Source: Rhizobium rhizogenes
GTDB taxonomy: Bacteria; Pseudomonadota; Alphaproteobacteria; Rhizobiales; Rhizobiaceae
Direction of reading: 5' to 3'
Assembly (NCBI RefSeq): GCF_002005205.3
Contig: NZ_CP019702.2
Coordinates: 1,740,001 to 1,804,000 of the forward strand
Length of the DNA stretch: 64,000 nucleotides
The notes under the pieces are model-generated. The model was not told the origin of the DNA, ran no database searches, and worked only from the letters and a program-made list of their open reading frames with translations. The translations under genes were made by a program, and so were the position numbers. Below, piece by piece: positions 10,849 through 20,005 of the stretch; the stretch's first letter is position 1; each line of letters starts with the position of its first letter.

Positions 10849-11198
10849 GGGGCTTCCTCCGGTGCACAGAATATGGCGTAGAGGGCCTCGATAAGCTGGG
10901 CCGCTTTCGTCTCGCCCATCCGGTAGAATATCTGCTTGGCTTCGCGCCGGGTTTCGACCACACCGGCTTCCCGCAGCACGCCGAGCTGCTGGGAAAGCGT
11001 GGGCTGGTGAATATCGAGCTTCGTTTCCAGCTCGCCGACGGAAAATTCCTCCTGTGCCAGCGTGCAGGCAAGCATCAGCCGGGCGGGATGGGCAAGTGTC
11101 TTCAAAAGCAGAGCAACTTCGACAGCGCGTTCTTCCATGGCGGGCAGGGGAATCTCGCTCATCCGCAGGGCCTGTTCTCCCAGGTCGTGCTTCACCAT
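10845..11198 (-). CDS. bigR: ArsR-family sulfide/persulfide-responsive repressor BigR
   Basis: 117-residue winged-helix ArsR/SmtB repressor (HTH around VGELETKLDIHQPTLSQQLGVLREAGVV). Two cysteines, C45 in LMLACTLAQ and C111 in YAIFCAPEE, match the pair that forms the disulfide/polysulfide switch in BigR; no arsenic- or zinc-type metal site is evident. It lies within the operon it should control: it overlaps blh by 7 bp and is followed by two YeeE genes. On persulfide oxidation it is expected to leave the palindromic operator upstream of blh. Confidence 0.92.
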   Translation of the reverse strand: MVKHDLGEQALRMSEIPLPAMEERAVEVALLLKTLAHPARLMLACTLAQEEFSVGELETKLDIHQPTLSQQLGVLREAGVVETRREAKQIFYRMGETKAAQLIEALYAIFCAPEEAP

Positions 11199-12493
11199 GT
11201 GCTGCCCTCCAGCCCATCGAGCGGGAATTTAAGATAGCGCTTGCCGTTTGCCTCCGGTTCCGGCAGGCGGCCGCCACGAATATTGACCTGCAGGGCGTGC
11301 AGAATGAGCTTGGGCATCGGCAGGCCGCGGTCCCGCGCTTCGCGCAAGCGGATGAATCCTTCTTCCGTCATGTCGGCCAGATGCGGGTTGCTGCGTTTCT
11401 GTTCGCCGACCGTGCTTTCCCATTTCGGTGCGCGGCCACCGGGCTGGTAGTCATGACCGGTGAAAAGCCGCGTTTCATCGGAAAGGGCGAGGATAGCTTG
11501 AATCGACGCCCAGAGTTCTCTGGCGCTGCCGCCCGGAAAATCGGCGCGCGCGGTGCCGGAATCCGGCATGAAAAGCGTATCGTGCACAAAGGCTGCGTCG
11601 CCCACCACATAGGTGACGGAGGCCAATGTGTGGCCGGGGGAAAACAGTACGCGGGCATCGAGCGAGCCAATGGTGAACCGGTCACCTGCTTCGAACAGCC
11701 GGTCCCACTGGGACCCGTCGGTTTCCAGTTCAGGCCAGTTGTATTTCTCCTGCCAGAGTTTCTGTACGCCCGTCACTTTTGCGCCGATGGCTGTCTGGGC
11801 GCCGGTTTTCTGTTTCAGATAATGGGCTGCGGAAAAATGATCGGCATGTGGGTGTGTATCGAGAATCCATTCGACCGACAGGCCCTGACTTTCGATATAG
11901 GCCAGAATGGCATCGGCATTCATCGTGTCCGTCGCGCCGGACTTCTCATCGAAATCATAGACCGGGTCGATGATGGCGCAACGCCCGGTCGCGGGGTCGG
12001 AAACGACATATTGCACACTCCATGTGCGCGGGTCGAAGAAGGCCTTGACCTGCGGCAACGCCGCCGCCCGCCGCTGCAGCCAGCGAACGGCACCTGACAG
12101 GTCGAAACCATGCGTGGTGCCAAAAGCCTCGATTTGATCCTGCCCGATGCGCCCGTCCAGCGCTTCCCCCAGCACATAGAGCGTGAGTGCACGGGTGCCG
12201 CCCTTGCAATGGGCGAAAATGGGACCGTCCGCCTCCGCCATCGCCTGCTGGAAGGCGCGAATATCGGCTTCGGTCATGGTCGGGCCGGTAACCGGAATGA
12301 AGCTGTATGCCAGACCAGCCGTGCCGGCGGCGCTTTTTTCCCGCATGTTGCCGGGTTGGTCGTGGTCTTCCCCGTCCGGCCGGGCGTTGATGATGCTTTT
12401 ATACCCTTGAGCGGAGAGCGAGGAAAAATCGGCGATCTCCGGCTGGCCGGCCACGGTCAGGCGCCCATCGATCTTGACGGCATTCATCGGCAT
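11192..12493 (-). CDS. blh: Blh: bifunctional sulfurtransferase-like (DUF442) / persulfide dioxygenase
   Basis: 433-residue fusion. Residues 1-140 are a DUF442/dual-specificity-phosphatase-like sulfurtransferase domain with active-site C96 in AHCKGGTR. Residues 150-433 are an ETHE1-like metallo-beta-lactamase-fold persulfide dioxygenase with the iron ligands in THPHADH (214-219), SPGHT and GHDYQPGG. It oxidises glutathione persulfide to sulfite and protects against sulfide. It is the first gene of the operon, and its promoter region holds the BigR-type palindrome. The ATG at 12493 has a second ATG two codons later; AGGAGA upstream could serve either. Confidence 0.93.
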   Translation of the reverse strand: MPMNAVKIDGRLTVAGQPEIADFSSLSAQGYKSIINARPDGEDHDQPGNMREKSAAGTAGLAYSFIPVTGPTMTEADIRAFQQAMAEADGPIFAHCKGGTRALTLYVLGEALDGRIGQDQIEAFGTTHGFDLSGAVRWLQRRAAALPQVKAFFDPRTWSVQYVVSDPATGRCAIIDPVYDFDEKSGATDTMNADAILAYIESQGLSVEWILDTHPHADHFSAAHYLKQKTGAQTAIGAKVTGVQKLWQEKYNWPELETDGSQWDRLFEAGDRFTIGSLDARVLFSPGHTLASVTYVVGDAAFVHDTLFMPDSGTARADFPGGSARELWASIQAILALSDETRLFTGHDYQPGGRAPKWESTVGEQKRSNPHLADMTEEGFIRLREARDRGLPMPKLILHALQVNIRGGRLPEPEANGKRYLKFPLDGLEGSTW

Positions 12494-12511
12494 CTCCTGT
12501 TTTTCTCAATT

Positions 12512-12538
12512 AATATACGTTATAATATAATGTATATT
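12512..12538. promoter_or_regulatory. BigR operator and blh promoter
   Basis: AATATAC at 12512-12518 and GTATATT at 12532-12538 form a perfect 7-bp inverted repeat around a TA-only centre, in an otherwise GC-rich region 20-45 bp upstream of the blh start. BigR operators are AT-rich palindromes of this type. The TATAAT-like core probably overlaps the -10 element. Confidence 0.7.
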
Positions 12539-12740
12539 GTCTGGCTGCAAGGGCGGAAGATTTCTTTTCGGAATGTCTGCTCCGTGTCGGCTGGCGTTAG
12601 ATGCTGATTGGCCGAATGATATTTGCTGCTACGGTTGCTGCCAGCAGGAGGCATGATAACCGGTCGCGTACACGCCCGGGCCTTGCAATGTGGCGGGTGT
12701 TTGCTAACATGCCAGACAAGTTTGAAACAGGTGGGCTGGA

Positions 12741-13472
12741 ATGGACGTTGAGAGCAGCACGAAGCAGGGGGTATCGCTCGCGGCGAAAATCAGTTCGGCC
12801 CTGCGGCGGGATCTGTCGGAGGGTGTGTTCCGGCCCGGCGACCGTCTTCCGAGCGAAAGCGAGCTGACGCGAGAATATTCCGTCAGCCGAACCGTGGTGC
12901 GCGAGGCCATCGCCATTCTGCGCGCCGACGGCCTTGTTGAAGCCCGCAAGGGTGCGGGGGTCTTCGCCGTGGAGGTGAAGCCGGCCAAGGAAGTGCCTTT
13001 CAACGATCTGGCTGTCGGGCGGATTTCCTCGGTAATCGAATTGCTGGAACTGCGGACCGTCTTCGAGGTCGAATCCGCCGGGCTTGCGGCATCACGCCGT
13101 TCCGCCGTGCAGGTGGAGGCGATCGTTGACGCGCATCGGCGGGTCGGGGACTGTCTCGCCGCCGGATTGCCGACGCGGGATGCCGATTTCGAGTTTCATC
13201 TGGCGATCGCGCAGGCGACGCAGAACAGGCGTTTTCCCGAGTTCCTTCAACTGATCCGCTCCGGTATCATTCCCCGCGGCGAATTGCAGGGCGCTGCGCC
13301 CGGATCGCGTCCGAAGGACTATAACCTTCATCTGCAGGAGGAGCACGCCAGGATCGTCGATGCCATCATAGAAGGCGATGCGGATGCCGCGCGCCAACAT
13401 ATGGCGGCGCATCTGCGGGGCAGCCTTGAGCGCTATAAGGTGCTCCTGCGCTCCCGCACGGCGGCTGAATAA
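12741..13472 (+). CDS. GntR-family regulator, FadR (FCD) subfamily
   Basis: 243-residue repressor or activator. It has an N-terminal winged helix (LRRDLSEGVFRPGDRLPSESELTREYSVSRTVVREAIAIL, shown here only to its recognition helix) and an all-helical FCD ligand-binding domain from about residue 95, with the metal-ligand pattern DADFEFHLAIA and a late HMAAHL His. It lies upstream of an ABC importer and a sugar-acid-type enolase/esterase operon, so it probably senses an acid intermediate of that pathway. Inverted repeats at 14359-14391 and 21836-21872 are candidate operators. Confidence 0.88.
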   Translation: MDVESSTKQGVSLAAKISSALRRDLSEGVFRPGDRLPSESELTREYSVSRTVVREAIAILRADGLVEARKGAGVFAVEVKPAKEVPFNDLAVGRISSVIELLELRTVFEVESAGLAASRRSAVQVEAIVDAHRRVGDCLAAGLPTRDADFEFHLAIAQATQNRRFPEFLQLIRSGIIPRGELQGAAPGSRPKDYNLHLQEEHARIVDAIIEGDADAARQHMAAHLRGSLERYKVLLRSRTAAE

Positions 13473-13499
13473 GACGGAAAGGGATTTTGCCCCAATGAT

Positions 13500-14135
13500 T
13501 TATGCGCTGGCCCGCCGATAAAGGGCAAGAGAAGCGGCCAGCACCAGAAGCGCGCCACCGCATATCCGGTCAAGCCACAGGGCTCCGGATTGGCGCAACA
13601 TCCTGACGGCCTGTGCGCCGAGCAGGGCGTATGCGAACATCACGATGAAATCGATGCCGGCAAAGACCAGCGCAAGCGCCGTATATTGCGGCACCTGCGG
13701 CGCGAGGGCGTCGATGAATTGCGGCAGGAAAGCAGAAAAGAACAGATATCCCTTGGGATTGGTTGCCGCCACGAGAAAGCTCTTGAGAAAAATCGAGCTT
13801 GCGGATGTGGCTTCACCCGTGTCTGCCGGCTGCATCGCGCTGTCGAGCGTGCCTCTGGAGCGCAAAAGCACGATGCCGAGAAAGGCAAGATAACAGGCGC
13901 CCGCCCATTTGACGATGCCGAACCAGAATTCCGAGGCGGCGAGCAAGGCTCCCAGCCCCAATGCGACAGCGCCGATCAAAACGAAATCGGAGAGAACAGC
14001 GCCGACCATGCCGGTGAGCGCGCGCCTGACGCCGAACCTTGAACCGTTTGCGAGTGCCAGCAAAACGGTCGGGCCGGGCGTCGCTATGCCGATAAAAGCG
14101 ACGGCGGCAAATGCCAGAAGTGTCATGTCCGCCAT
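13500..14135 (-). CDS. LysE/RhtB family amino acid or metabolite exporter
   Basis: 211-residue membrane protein with six predicted hydrophobic segments. It carries the RhtB N-terminal signature FIGIATPGPTVLLALANGSRFGVRRALTGMVGA and the SFLVAATNPKGYLFFSAFLPQF motif. It converges with the GntR gene (27 bp between stops). The exported compound cannot be predicted from sequence. Confidence 0.9.
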   Translation of the reverse strand: MADMTLLAFAAVAFIGIATPGPTVLLALANGSRFGVRRALTGMVGAVLSDFVLIGAVALGLGALLAASEFWFGIVKWAGACYLAFLGIVLLRSRGTLDSAMQPADTGEATSASSIFLKSFLVAATNPKGYLFFSAFLPQFIDALAPQVPQYTALALVFAGIDFIVMFAYALLGAQAVRMLRQSGALWLDRICGGALLVLAASLALYRRASA

Positions 14136-14341
14136 TTCGCTCTCCCCCGGAAGTCTGGGACGTTACCGGCAACGGCTTCAGACCCCGCATCTTTTCGAAG
14201 CGGAGAATACAGGCTTTTGCGGTTGCGGCAACGTGGGCGATTTATTTTCCGGCAAACGAAAAAAGCCTGAGCCCGTGGTTGAAGTTTCCGCCCGTGCGAC
14301 GTTTCGGGAGCCGTCGGCTCCATCGATTTTGCCGGCTCGCG

Positions 14342-14391
14342 CTTGACAGCTTTCAACACCTGTGACAACTTGCGAATAGTTGTCAGACAGG
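14342..14391 (+). promoter_or_regulatory. Candidate promoter/operator of the ABC importer operon
   Basis: Region 14136-14439 (304 bp) has no gene. Within it, TTGACA at 14343-14348 could be a -35 box. A perfect inverted repeat TGACAACT (14363-14370) and AGTTGTCA (14378-14385) follows, extended outward by CCTG/CAGG. The repeat covers the expected -10 region, as a repressor site would. The GntR protein encoded upstream is the obvious candidate binder; this is inference. Confidence 0.45.
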
Positions 14392-14439
14392 ATTGTGCCT
14401 TCATCACTTGCGCAGTCGATCTCTGGCAAGGGAGGAATC

Positions 14440-15462
14440 ATGTCAAAAAGACGCCTTTCGCTTTATGGCCTGTCCGGCCAGATCGGAAGTATTGCCGTTA
14501 CGCTGCTTGGATTGCTGCTGCTGACCTTTTTTATCGGCCGCCTGATGCCCGCCGATCCGGTGCGGGCGATCGTCGGCGAGGATGCGACCCGCGAAACCTA
14601 TGAACAGGTCTATCATGCGCTCGGCTTCGACCGACCGCTCTGGCAGCAGTTCATCTATTATCTCGGCGATGTGTTCACCGGCGATTTCGGCACCTCGATC
14701 CGCACCGGCCGCCCGGTCATCGAGGATATCATCCGGGTCATGCCGGCGACGATGGAGCTTGCGACCTTCGCGATCCTGATCGGTGCCGGCCTTGGCATTC
14801 CCATGGGCGTTTATGCCGCCGTCAACAAGGACCGCTGGCAGGATCATCTGGTGCGGGTGCTGAGTCTGTTCGGCCATTCCATGCCGATCTTCTGGACCGG
14901 CATGATCGCGCTGATCGTTTTTTACGCCCATCTCGGCCTTGTCGGCGGCGGTGGCCGCATGGACCAGTTCTATATCGGTCTGGTGGAGGAGCGGACGGGC
15001 TTCCTGCTCATCGACAGCCTGCTGGCCGGAGACATGGAGGTCTTCTGGTCGGCCATCAACCACCTCATCCTTCCCGCCGCCTTGCTCGGTTATTCCTCCT
15101 CGGCCTACATCACCCGCATGACGCGCAGCTTCATGCTGGATCAGCTGGGGCAGGAATATGTGACGACCGCGCGCGTCAAGGGCCTGTCGCAGCGGCAGAC
15201 GGTGTGGCTGCATGCCTTTGGCAATATCCGCGTGCAGCTCGTCACCATCATCGCTCTTGCCTATGGCTCGCTGCTCGAAGGCGCGGTGCTGATCGAGACT
15301 GTCTTCGCCTGGCCGGGCTTCGGGCAATATCTCACCAGCAATCTTATCATCGGCGACATGAATGCCGTGATGACCTGCGTTTTGATCGTCGGCGTCATCT
15401 TCATCGGGCTCAATCTCCTGTCCGACATTCTCTACCGCTTTTTCGATCCGAGGACCCGCTGA
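14440..15462 (+). CDS. Dpp/Opp-type ABC importer permease 1
   Basis: 340-residue inner-membrane permease of the DppB/OppB family. It has an N-terminal TM (VTLLGLLLLTFFIGRLMP), the periplasmic segment with ADPVRAIVGEDA, and five more TMs. The EAA-type loop is in TTARVKGLSQRQTVWLHAFGN and the C-terminus has GSLLEGAVLIETVFAWPGFG. ATG 14440 has GGGAGGA 5 bp upstream. It overlaps permease 2 by 1 bp. The substrate class could be peptides, but oligosaccharide or sugar-acid uptake also fits this family and the enzymes encoded nearby. Confidence 0.93.
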   Translation: MSKRRLSLYGLSGQIGSIAVTLLGLLLLTFFIGRLMPADPVRAIVGEDATRETYEQVYHALGFDRPLWQQFIYYLGDVFTGDFGTSIRTGRPVIEDIIRVMPATMELATFAILIGAGLGIPMGVYAAVNKDRWQDHLVRVLSLFGHSMPIFWTGMIALIVFYAHLGLVGGGGRMDQFYIGLVEERTGFLLIDSLLAGDMEVFWSAINHLILPAALLGYSSSAYITRMTRSFMLDQLGQEYVTTARVKGLSQRQTVWLHAFGNIRVQLVTIIALAYGSLLEGAVLIETVFAWPGFGQYLTSNLIIGDMNAVMTCVLIVGVIFIGLNLLSDILYRFFDPRTR

Positions 15463-16349
15463 TGACGGCTCGCGCAGAAACCTCCTTCCGCCTTCCGGTG
15501 CCCTTGAACGCGCTGAAGAACATCATCGTCTTCCTGTTGAAAAGCCCGACTTCGGCCTTCGGCCTGGCTGTCCTGCTGCTCCTCGTCATCGCCGCGATTT
15601 TCGCGCCCTGGCTTGCGACGCACGACCCCTACGCGCAGGATCTCGCCAATACGCTGCAGGCGCCCGGCAACGGCCATGTCTTCGGCACGGATGAGCTGGG
15701 CCGCGATATCTACAGCCGCCTTCTCTGGGGCGCGCGCATCACGCTCACCATCATCTCGCTGGTATCGATCATCGTCGGTCCGGTCGGCCTTCTTGTCGGC
15801 ACGGCTTCCGGTTATCTCGGTGGCAAGTTCGATACGGTGATGATGCGCATCACCGATATCTTCCTGTCGTTCCCGAGCCTCATCCTGTCGCTTGCCTTCG
15901 TGGCGGCGCTTGGGCCGAGCCTCAACAATGCGATCATCGCCATTGCGCTCACCTCGTGGCCGCCGATCGCCCGCCTCGCCCGTGCCGAAGCCATGACCTT
16001 CCGTAAGGCGGATTACATTGCCGCCGCACGGCTTCAGGGCGCCTCGCCACTGCGCATCATCGTCAAGTCGATCATGCCCATGTGTCTGCCCTCGGTCCTC
16101 ATCCGCCTGACGCTGAACATGGCGACCGTCATTCTCACCGCCGCCGGCCTCGGTTTCCTCGGTCTCGGTGCGCAGCCGCCGCTGCCGGAATGGGGGGCGA
16201 TGATCGCCACGGGGCGGCGCTACATGCTGGATAGCTGGTGGCTCGTCACCTTCCCCGGCATCGCGATCCTCTCCGTCAGCCTCGCCTTCAATCTTTTAGG
16301 CGATGGCCTGCGGGATGCGCTCGATCCGAAGCAGATGAACCGGAGATAA
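15462..16349 (+). CDS. Dpp/Opp-type ABC importer permease 2
   Basis: 295-residue DppC/OppC-family permease. The first TM is at about residues 34-55, followed by the family motif GTDELGRDIYSRLLWGARITL and the EAA loop YIAAARLQGASPLRIIVKSIMP; the C-terminus is FNLLGDGLRDALDPK. Its ATG shares the last base of the permease 1 stop (TGATG). Normal length. Confidence 0.93.
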   Translation: MTARAETSFRLPVPLNALKNIIVFLLKSPTSAFGLAVLLLLVIAAIFAPWLATHDPYAQDLANTLQAPGNGHVFGTDELGRDIYSRLLWGARITLTIISLVSIIVGPVGLLVGTASGYLGGKFDTVMMRITDIFLSFPSLILSLAFVAALGPSLNNAIIAIALTSWPPIARLARAEAMTFRKADYIAAARLQGASPLRIIVKSIMPMCLPSVLIRLTLNMATVILTAAGLGFLGLGAQPPLPEWGAMIATGRRYMLDSWWLVTFPGIAILSVSLAFNLLGDGLRDALDPKQMNRR

Positions 16350-16353
16350 GACC

Positions 16354-17190
16354 ATGGAAAAACCAATCCTTGACGTCGAAAATCTTCGCATCCGCTATGG
16401 CGGCTCGCCCACTGAAGCGGTGCGCGGCATCTCCTTTACCCTTGGCCGGGAACGGCTCGGCATTGTCGGCGAAAGCGGTTCGGGAAAATCCACCGTCGGC
16501 CGCGCGCTGCTGCGCCTTCTGCCTTCGGCGACGATCACCGCCGACAGGCTGGATTTCGATGGCCTCGATCTTCTCTCCCTCGATGAGAAGGAGATGCTGA
16601 AGGTTCGCGGCCGGCGCATGTCGATGATCCTTCAGGACCCGAAATTTTCCCTCAACCCCATCCGCCGGGTCGGCGATCAGGTGACGGAGACCTATCTGCG
16701 CCACTTCAAGGCGTCGAAATCGGAGGCTCGGGAAAAGGCGCTCGCCATGCTCGATGCGGTGAAGATCCGCGATGCTGCGCGCGTCTATGAGCAATATCCG
16801 CATGAAATCTCGGGTGGCATGGGCCAGCGTGTCATGATCGCCATGATGCTGCTTGCCGATCCCGATCTCGTCATTGCCGACGAACCGACCTCGGCGCTTG
16901 ATGTGACGGTGCGGTTGCAGGTCTTGAACATTCTCGACGGTCTGGTGCGTGATCGTGGCATTGGCCTCATCATGATCAGCCATGACCTCAACCTCGTGCG
17001 CAATTTCTGTGACCGGGTTCTCATCATGTATGCCGGCCGGGTGGTGGAAACGCTGGCCGCCCGTGATCTCGATCAGGCGCAGCATCCCTATACGCGCGGC
17101 CTTCTGGCGGCACAGCCACGCATCGGTGGCTCGCGCGCGCCGCTTGCGGTGCTGGATCGCCGTCCCGAATGGCTGGAGGAGAACGTATAA
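16354..17190 (+). CDS. Dpp/Opp-type ABC importer ATPase 1 (DppD-like)
   Basis: 278-residue ATPase with Walker [11 protein letters not shown]-loop ILQDPKFSLNP, signature ISGGMGQRVMIAMML, Walker B DLVIADEPTSALD and H-switch ISHDL. It is shorter than a typical DppD (about 325) because it lacks the long C-terminal oligopeptide_HPY/iron-sulfur-type extension with its Cys cluster. It overlaps the next ATPase by 1 bp. Confidence 0.93.
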   Translation: MEKPILDVENLRIRYGGSPTEAVRGISFTLGRERLGIVGESGSGKSTVGRALLRLLPSATITADRLDFDGLDLLSLDEKEMLKVRGRRMSMILQDPKFSLNPIRRVGDQVTETYLRHFKASKSEAREKALAMLDAVKIRDAARVYEQYPHEISGGMGQRVMIAMMLLADPDLVIADEPTSALDVTVRLQVLNILDGLVRDRGIGLIMISHDLNLVRNFCDRVLIMYAGRVVETLAARDLDQAQHPYTRGLLAAQPRIGGSRAPLAVLDRRPEWLEENV

Positions 17191-17948
17191 TGGCCGTTTC
17201 CGTTGAAACCCGCGATCTTTCCATCACCTTCGGCAGCGGCCATACGGCACTGAAAGTGCTGCCCTCCGTCTCCTTCAAGGTGGAGCCTGGCGAATGTTTC
17301 GGGCTGGTCGGCGAAAGCGGTTCGGGCAAATCCACCGTGCTTCGTTGCGTTTCCATGCTCAACGATTTCTGGACCGGTGACATCCTCATCGACGGCAGAT
17401 CGGTACGTGACATGCCGCTGATCGAGCGGTGCCGGATGCTGCAAATGGTGTTTCAGGACCCCTACGGGTCGCTGCATCCCCGCCAGTCGGTGCGCACCGT
17501 GCTTTCGGAATCGCTTGCCATCCACAAGCTCGGCGACCGTGAAGAGCGCATGCGCAAGGTCATCACCGATGTCGGTCTGCCCGTGTCGTTCCTCGACCGT
17601 TTCCCGCACCAGCTTTCCGGCGGCCAGCGGCAGCGTGTGGCGATTGCCAGGGCGCTGATCCTCGAACCGTCGCTGCTGCTGCTCGATGAGCCGACCTCGG
17701 CGCTCGACGTCTCGGTGCAGGCGGAAATCCTCAACCTTTTGCAGCGGCTGCGGGAAGAGCGCGGCTTCACCTATATCATGGTGACGCATGATCTCGCTGT
17801 GGTCGATCACATGTGCGACCGTTTCGCCGTGATGCTGCGCGGCGAAATCACCGAAATCCTGCCGCGCGAGGCCATCGCCGGCAATGGCGCGACGCATCCC
17901 TATGCGCGCGAACTGATCGGCGCCTCACTGGAATATGAAAGCGCGTGA
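17190..17948 (+). CDS. Dpp/Opp-type ABC importer ATPase 2 (DppF-like)
   Basis: 252-residue ATPase with [58 protein letters not shown] and VTHDLAVVDH. Like its partner it lacks the usual C-terminal extension of DppF/OppF. It is the last gene of the four-gene plus-strand operon; the cognate binding protein is encoded on the opposite strand at 18326-19924. Confidence 0.93.
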   Translation: MAVSVETRDLSITFGSGHTALKVLPSVSFKVEPGECFGLVGESGSGKSTVLRCVSMLNDFWTGDILIDGRSVRDMPLIERCRMLQMVFQDPYGSLHPRQSVRTVLSESLAIHKLGDREERMRKVITDVGLPVSFLDRFPHQLSGGQRQRVAIARALILEPSLLLLDEPTSALDVSVQAEILNLLQRLREERGFTYIMVTHDLAVVDHMCDRFAVMLRGEITEILPREAIAGNGATHPYARELIGASLEYESA

Positions 17949-18010
17949 CGGCTCCCAAAACGTGACCGTCCTCCTCCGGGGCGTCACGGATAACAACATC
18001 CTCCTTCCTT

Positions 18011-18037
18011 GCCCGGCCTCCCTGCCGGGTATTTTTT
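18011..18037 (+). terminator. Rho-independent terminator of the importer operon
   Basis: GCCCGGC and GCCGGG flank CTCCCT, followed by TATTTTTTT. It lies about 65 bp past the last ATPase stop. A second hairpin (CGTGAC/GTCACG, about 17960-17987) lies just upstream. Confidence 0.8.
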
Positions 18038-18106
18038 TGGGTGGCCGAAAATAGAAAAGACCGGTGGTGATCGGGCCTTGGGCTGCTGACAAACAGAGCC
18101 TCTCCT

Positions 18107-18221
18107 CCGTCATGCCGGACTTGATCCGGCATCCAGCCAGCCCAAGTCCTTGGGCTGAAAGGACTCTTTCCGCCGTGCAGACGCACGTCGGCTGGATTCC
18201 GGCTCAAGGCCGGAATGACGG
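18107..18221. repeat. RIME-like palindromic intergenic element, copy 3
   Basis: Shares its whole architecture with copy 1. The right arm is nearly identical, while the left-arm hairpin is GCCGGA-CTTGA-TCCGGC rather than CCGGC-CTTGA-GCCGG, again a compensatory change. It sits between two convergent operons, 17949-18325, a 377-bp stretch that otherwise holds only terminators. Confidence 0.8.
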
Positions 18222-18272
18222 AAGCGATATGTTTTGCCTGTCGGAGCAGTTCTACGCGGTCTTGCCGCAAAC

Positions 18273-18300
18273 AAAAAGGCGCGGGGGTAAGCCGCGCCTT
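18273..18300 (-). terminator. Terminator of the esterase/binding-protein operon (minus strand)
   Basis: On the minus strand GGCGCGG-CTTACCC-CCGCGCC is followed by TTTTTG. It lies 25-50 bp beyond the binding-protein stop codon. Confidence 0.75.
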
Positions 18301-18325
18301 TCCTGATTAGCCGCTGTGTGAAAGA

Positions 18326-19924
18326 TCACCGCTCCTTGCTTACCTCTTCAAAGCGCGAAAGCCAGGGGCTGACGATCATGCCCTTGATATCGCTGCGGAA
18401 GGCGGCGGTGTCGATGACCTCGGAGAAGGGCTGAATGGACATGACGATCTCGTCCATATAGCCCTGCAGATTCTCATAAAGCTTCGTCTGTTTCGCCACG
18501 TCGCGCTCGACCAGCGCTTCTTCGATCATCTTGTTCAGCTTCTCATCGAAGAAGCTGGTGCGCCAGCTCTGGTAATTGGTGAGCTTGGCGTCATCGGCAT
18601 TGTTGGGATTATAGGCGATGGAGCGCAGGTTGTTGTCGGGATGTGGCTGCTGGCCGCCGCCGCCGCGGCCGAGCAGCAGTTCGAAATTCCGCTCGCGCAT
18701 GGCGCCATAGATCTGGTCGCCGGAGCCGCTGATCAGCTCGGCCTGAATGCCCGCCTGCGCCAGCGTGTTCTGGATCGCCGTTGCCGCCTTCATGAAGGGA
18801 TCTTCCGAGAGTACGCGCAGCGTCGTCTTGAAACCGTTGGGATAACCGGCCTCAGCCAGAAGCGCCTTGGCTTTTTCGATGTCGAGCTTGTAGCCCTGAT
18901 CCGGCAGCGCGCCCATGACACCGGTGCTGAGAGAACGCTGATGCAGTTTGCCGTAATAGGGCATGACCGCCTTGTCGAGACCGTCGTAATCAATCAGGTA
19001 ACGCAGGGCCTCGCGCACCTTCTTGTTGGCGAATTTCTCATCCTTCATCGAAACGCTGAGGTAATAAAAACCGGAACCGGGCGTGGATTCGATGGTGACG
19101 GCCTTGTCGGCCTCGAGCGATTTCAGATCGGGGGCCTGCAGGGAATAGGCAACGTCGATATCGCCTTTTTCCAGCATCAGGCGCTGCGACTGCGATTCCG
19201 GCAGATGACGCATCAGAATGCGCTTCATCTTGGCCTTCTCACCCCAATAATCATCGTTGCGGGTGAGGATGATATATTCGTTGGATTTCCACTGCGTCAG
19301 CTTGAAGGGGCCGGAGCCGGCGGAATTCAGCGTCAGCCATGCGCCGCCCAGATCGCCGTCCTTTTCATTCTCAAGCGCCGTCTTGCTGTCGATGATCGAG
19401 CCGGGACCGTTCTGCGCAAGGATCATCAGAAGCAGGTTGGGGTCGTCAGGCTTCGGAATATTCAGCACGAAGGTCTGGTCGTTCTCGGCAACGAACAGCT
19501 TGTCGGCTTCCTCCAGTTTGAAACCACGGGTTTTTAGGAAGGAGGATTGCGCCAGGTTGCGGGCGAGCAGCCGTTTCAGGCTCCACGCCACGTCCTTTGC
19601 CGTCACGGCATTGCCGGAGGCGAATTTGGCATCGGCGCGCAGATGGAAGCGGATGGATTTCCGGTCTTCGGCAATTTCCCAACGTTCCGCGAGGCGGGGC
19701 TGCACGCTGCGATCTTCAGGCGAAAGCACGACCAGCGTGTCATAGACGTTGTTCAAGACCTGCACGGTCTCGCGGCCGGTGATGGCGGCGGGATCGAGGG
19801 TCAGGATATTGCTCATGGTTGTGGCGACGATGAGCTGGTCTTTCGGCGTTTCGGCGAAAACACTGAGCGGCATGGCGCCGATCAGCAATGCGCCAAGCGC
19901 TGCGGTTGCAAGAAAATGTTTCAT
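18326..19924 (-). CDS. ABC importer substrate-binding protein (SBP family 5)
   Basis: 532-residue periplasmic binding protein of the peptide/nickel/oligosaccharide class. The signal peptide (FLATAALGALLIGAMPLSVFA, about residues 3-24) ends at A-E-T-P. SBP_bac_5 landmarks are TLDPAAITGRETVQVLNNVYDTLV, RFHLRADAKFASGNAVTAKDVAWSL and GSGPFKLTQW. ATG 19924 has GGGAGGAAAG upstream. It is the last gene of a minus-strand operon with the esterase and the enolase-family enzyme and should deliver substrate to the importer encoded convergently at 14440-17948. Confidence 0.92.
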   Translation of the reverse strand: MKHFLATAALGALLIGAMPLSVFAETPKDQLIVATTMSNILTLDPAAITGRETVQVLNNVYDTLVVLSPEDRSVQPRLAERWEIAEDRKSIRFHLRADAKFASGNAVTAKDVAWSLKRLLARNLAQSSFLKTRGFKLEEADKLFVAENDQTFVLNIPKPDDPNLLLMILAQNGPGSIIDSKTALENEKDGDLGGAWLTLNSAGSGPFKLTQWKSNEYIILTRNDDYWGEKAKMKRILMRHLPESQSQRLMLEKGDIDVAYSLQAPDLKSLEADKAVTIESTPGSGFYYLSVSMKDEKFANKKVREALRYLIDYDGLDKAVMPYYGKLHQRSLSTGVMGALPDQGYKLDIEKAKALLAEAGYPNGFKTTLRVLSEDPFMKAATAIQNTLAQAGIQAELISGSGDQIYGAMRERNFELLLGRGGGGQQPHPDNNLRSIAYNPNNADDAKLTNYQSWRTSFFDEKLNKMIEEALVERDVAKQTKLYENLQGYMDEIVMSIQPFSEVIDTAAFRSDIKGMIVSPWLSRFEEVSKER

Positions 19925-20005
19925 CTTTCCTCCCAATACGGCCGGTTCATACGGCCTTTCCACGTTTTGATCCTCGCGCCCGGTTCCTCCTCGGGCGTCG
20001 CAGGA

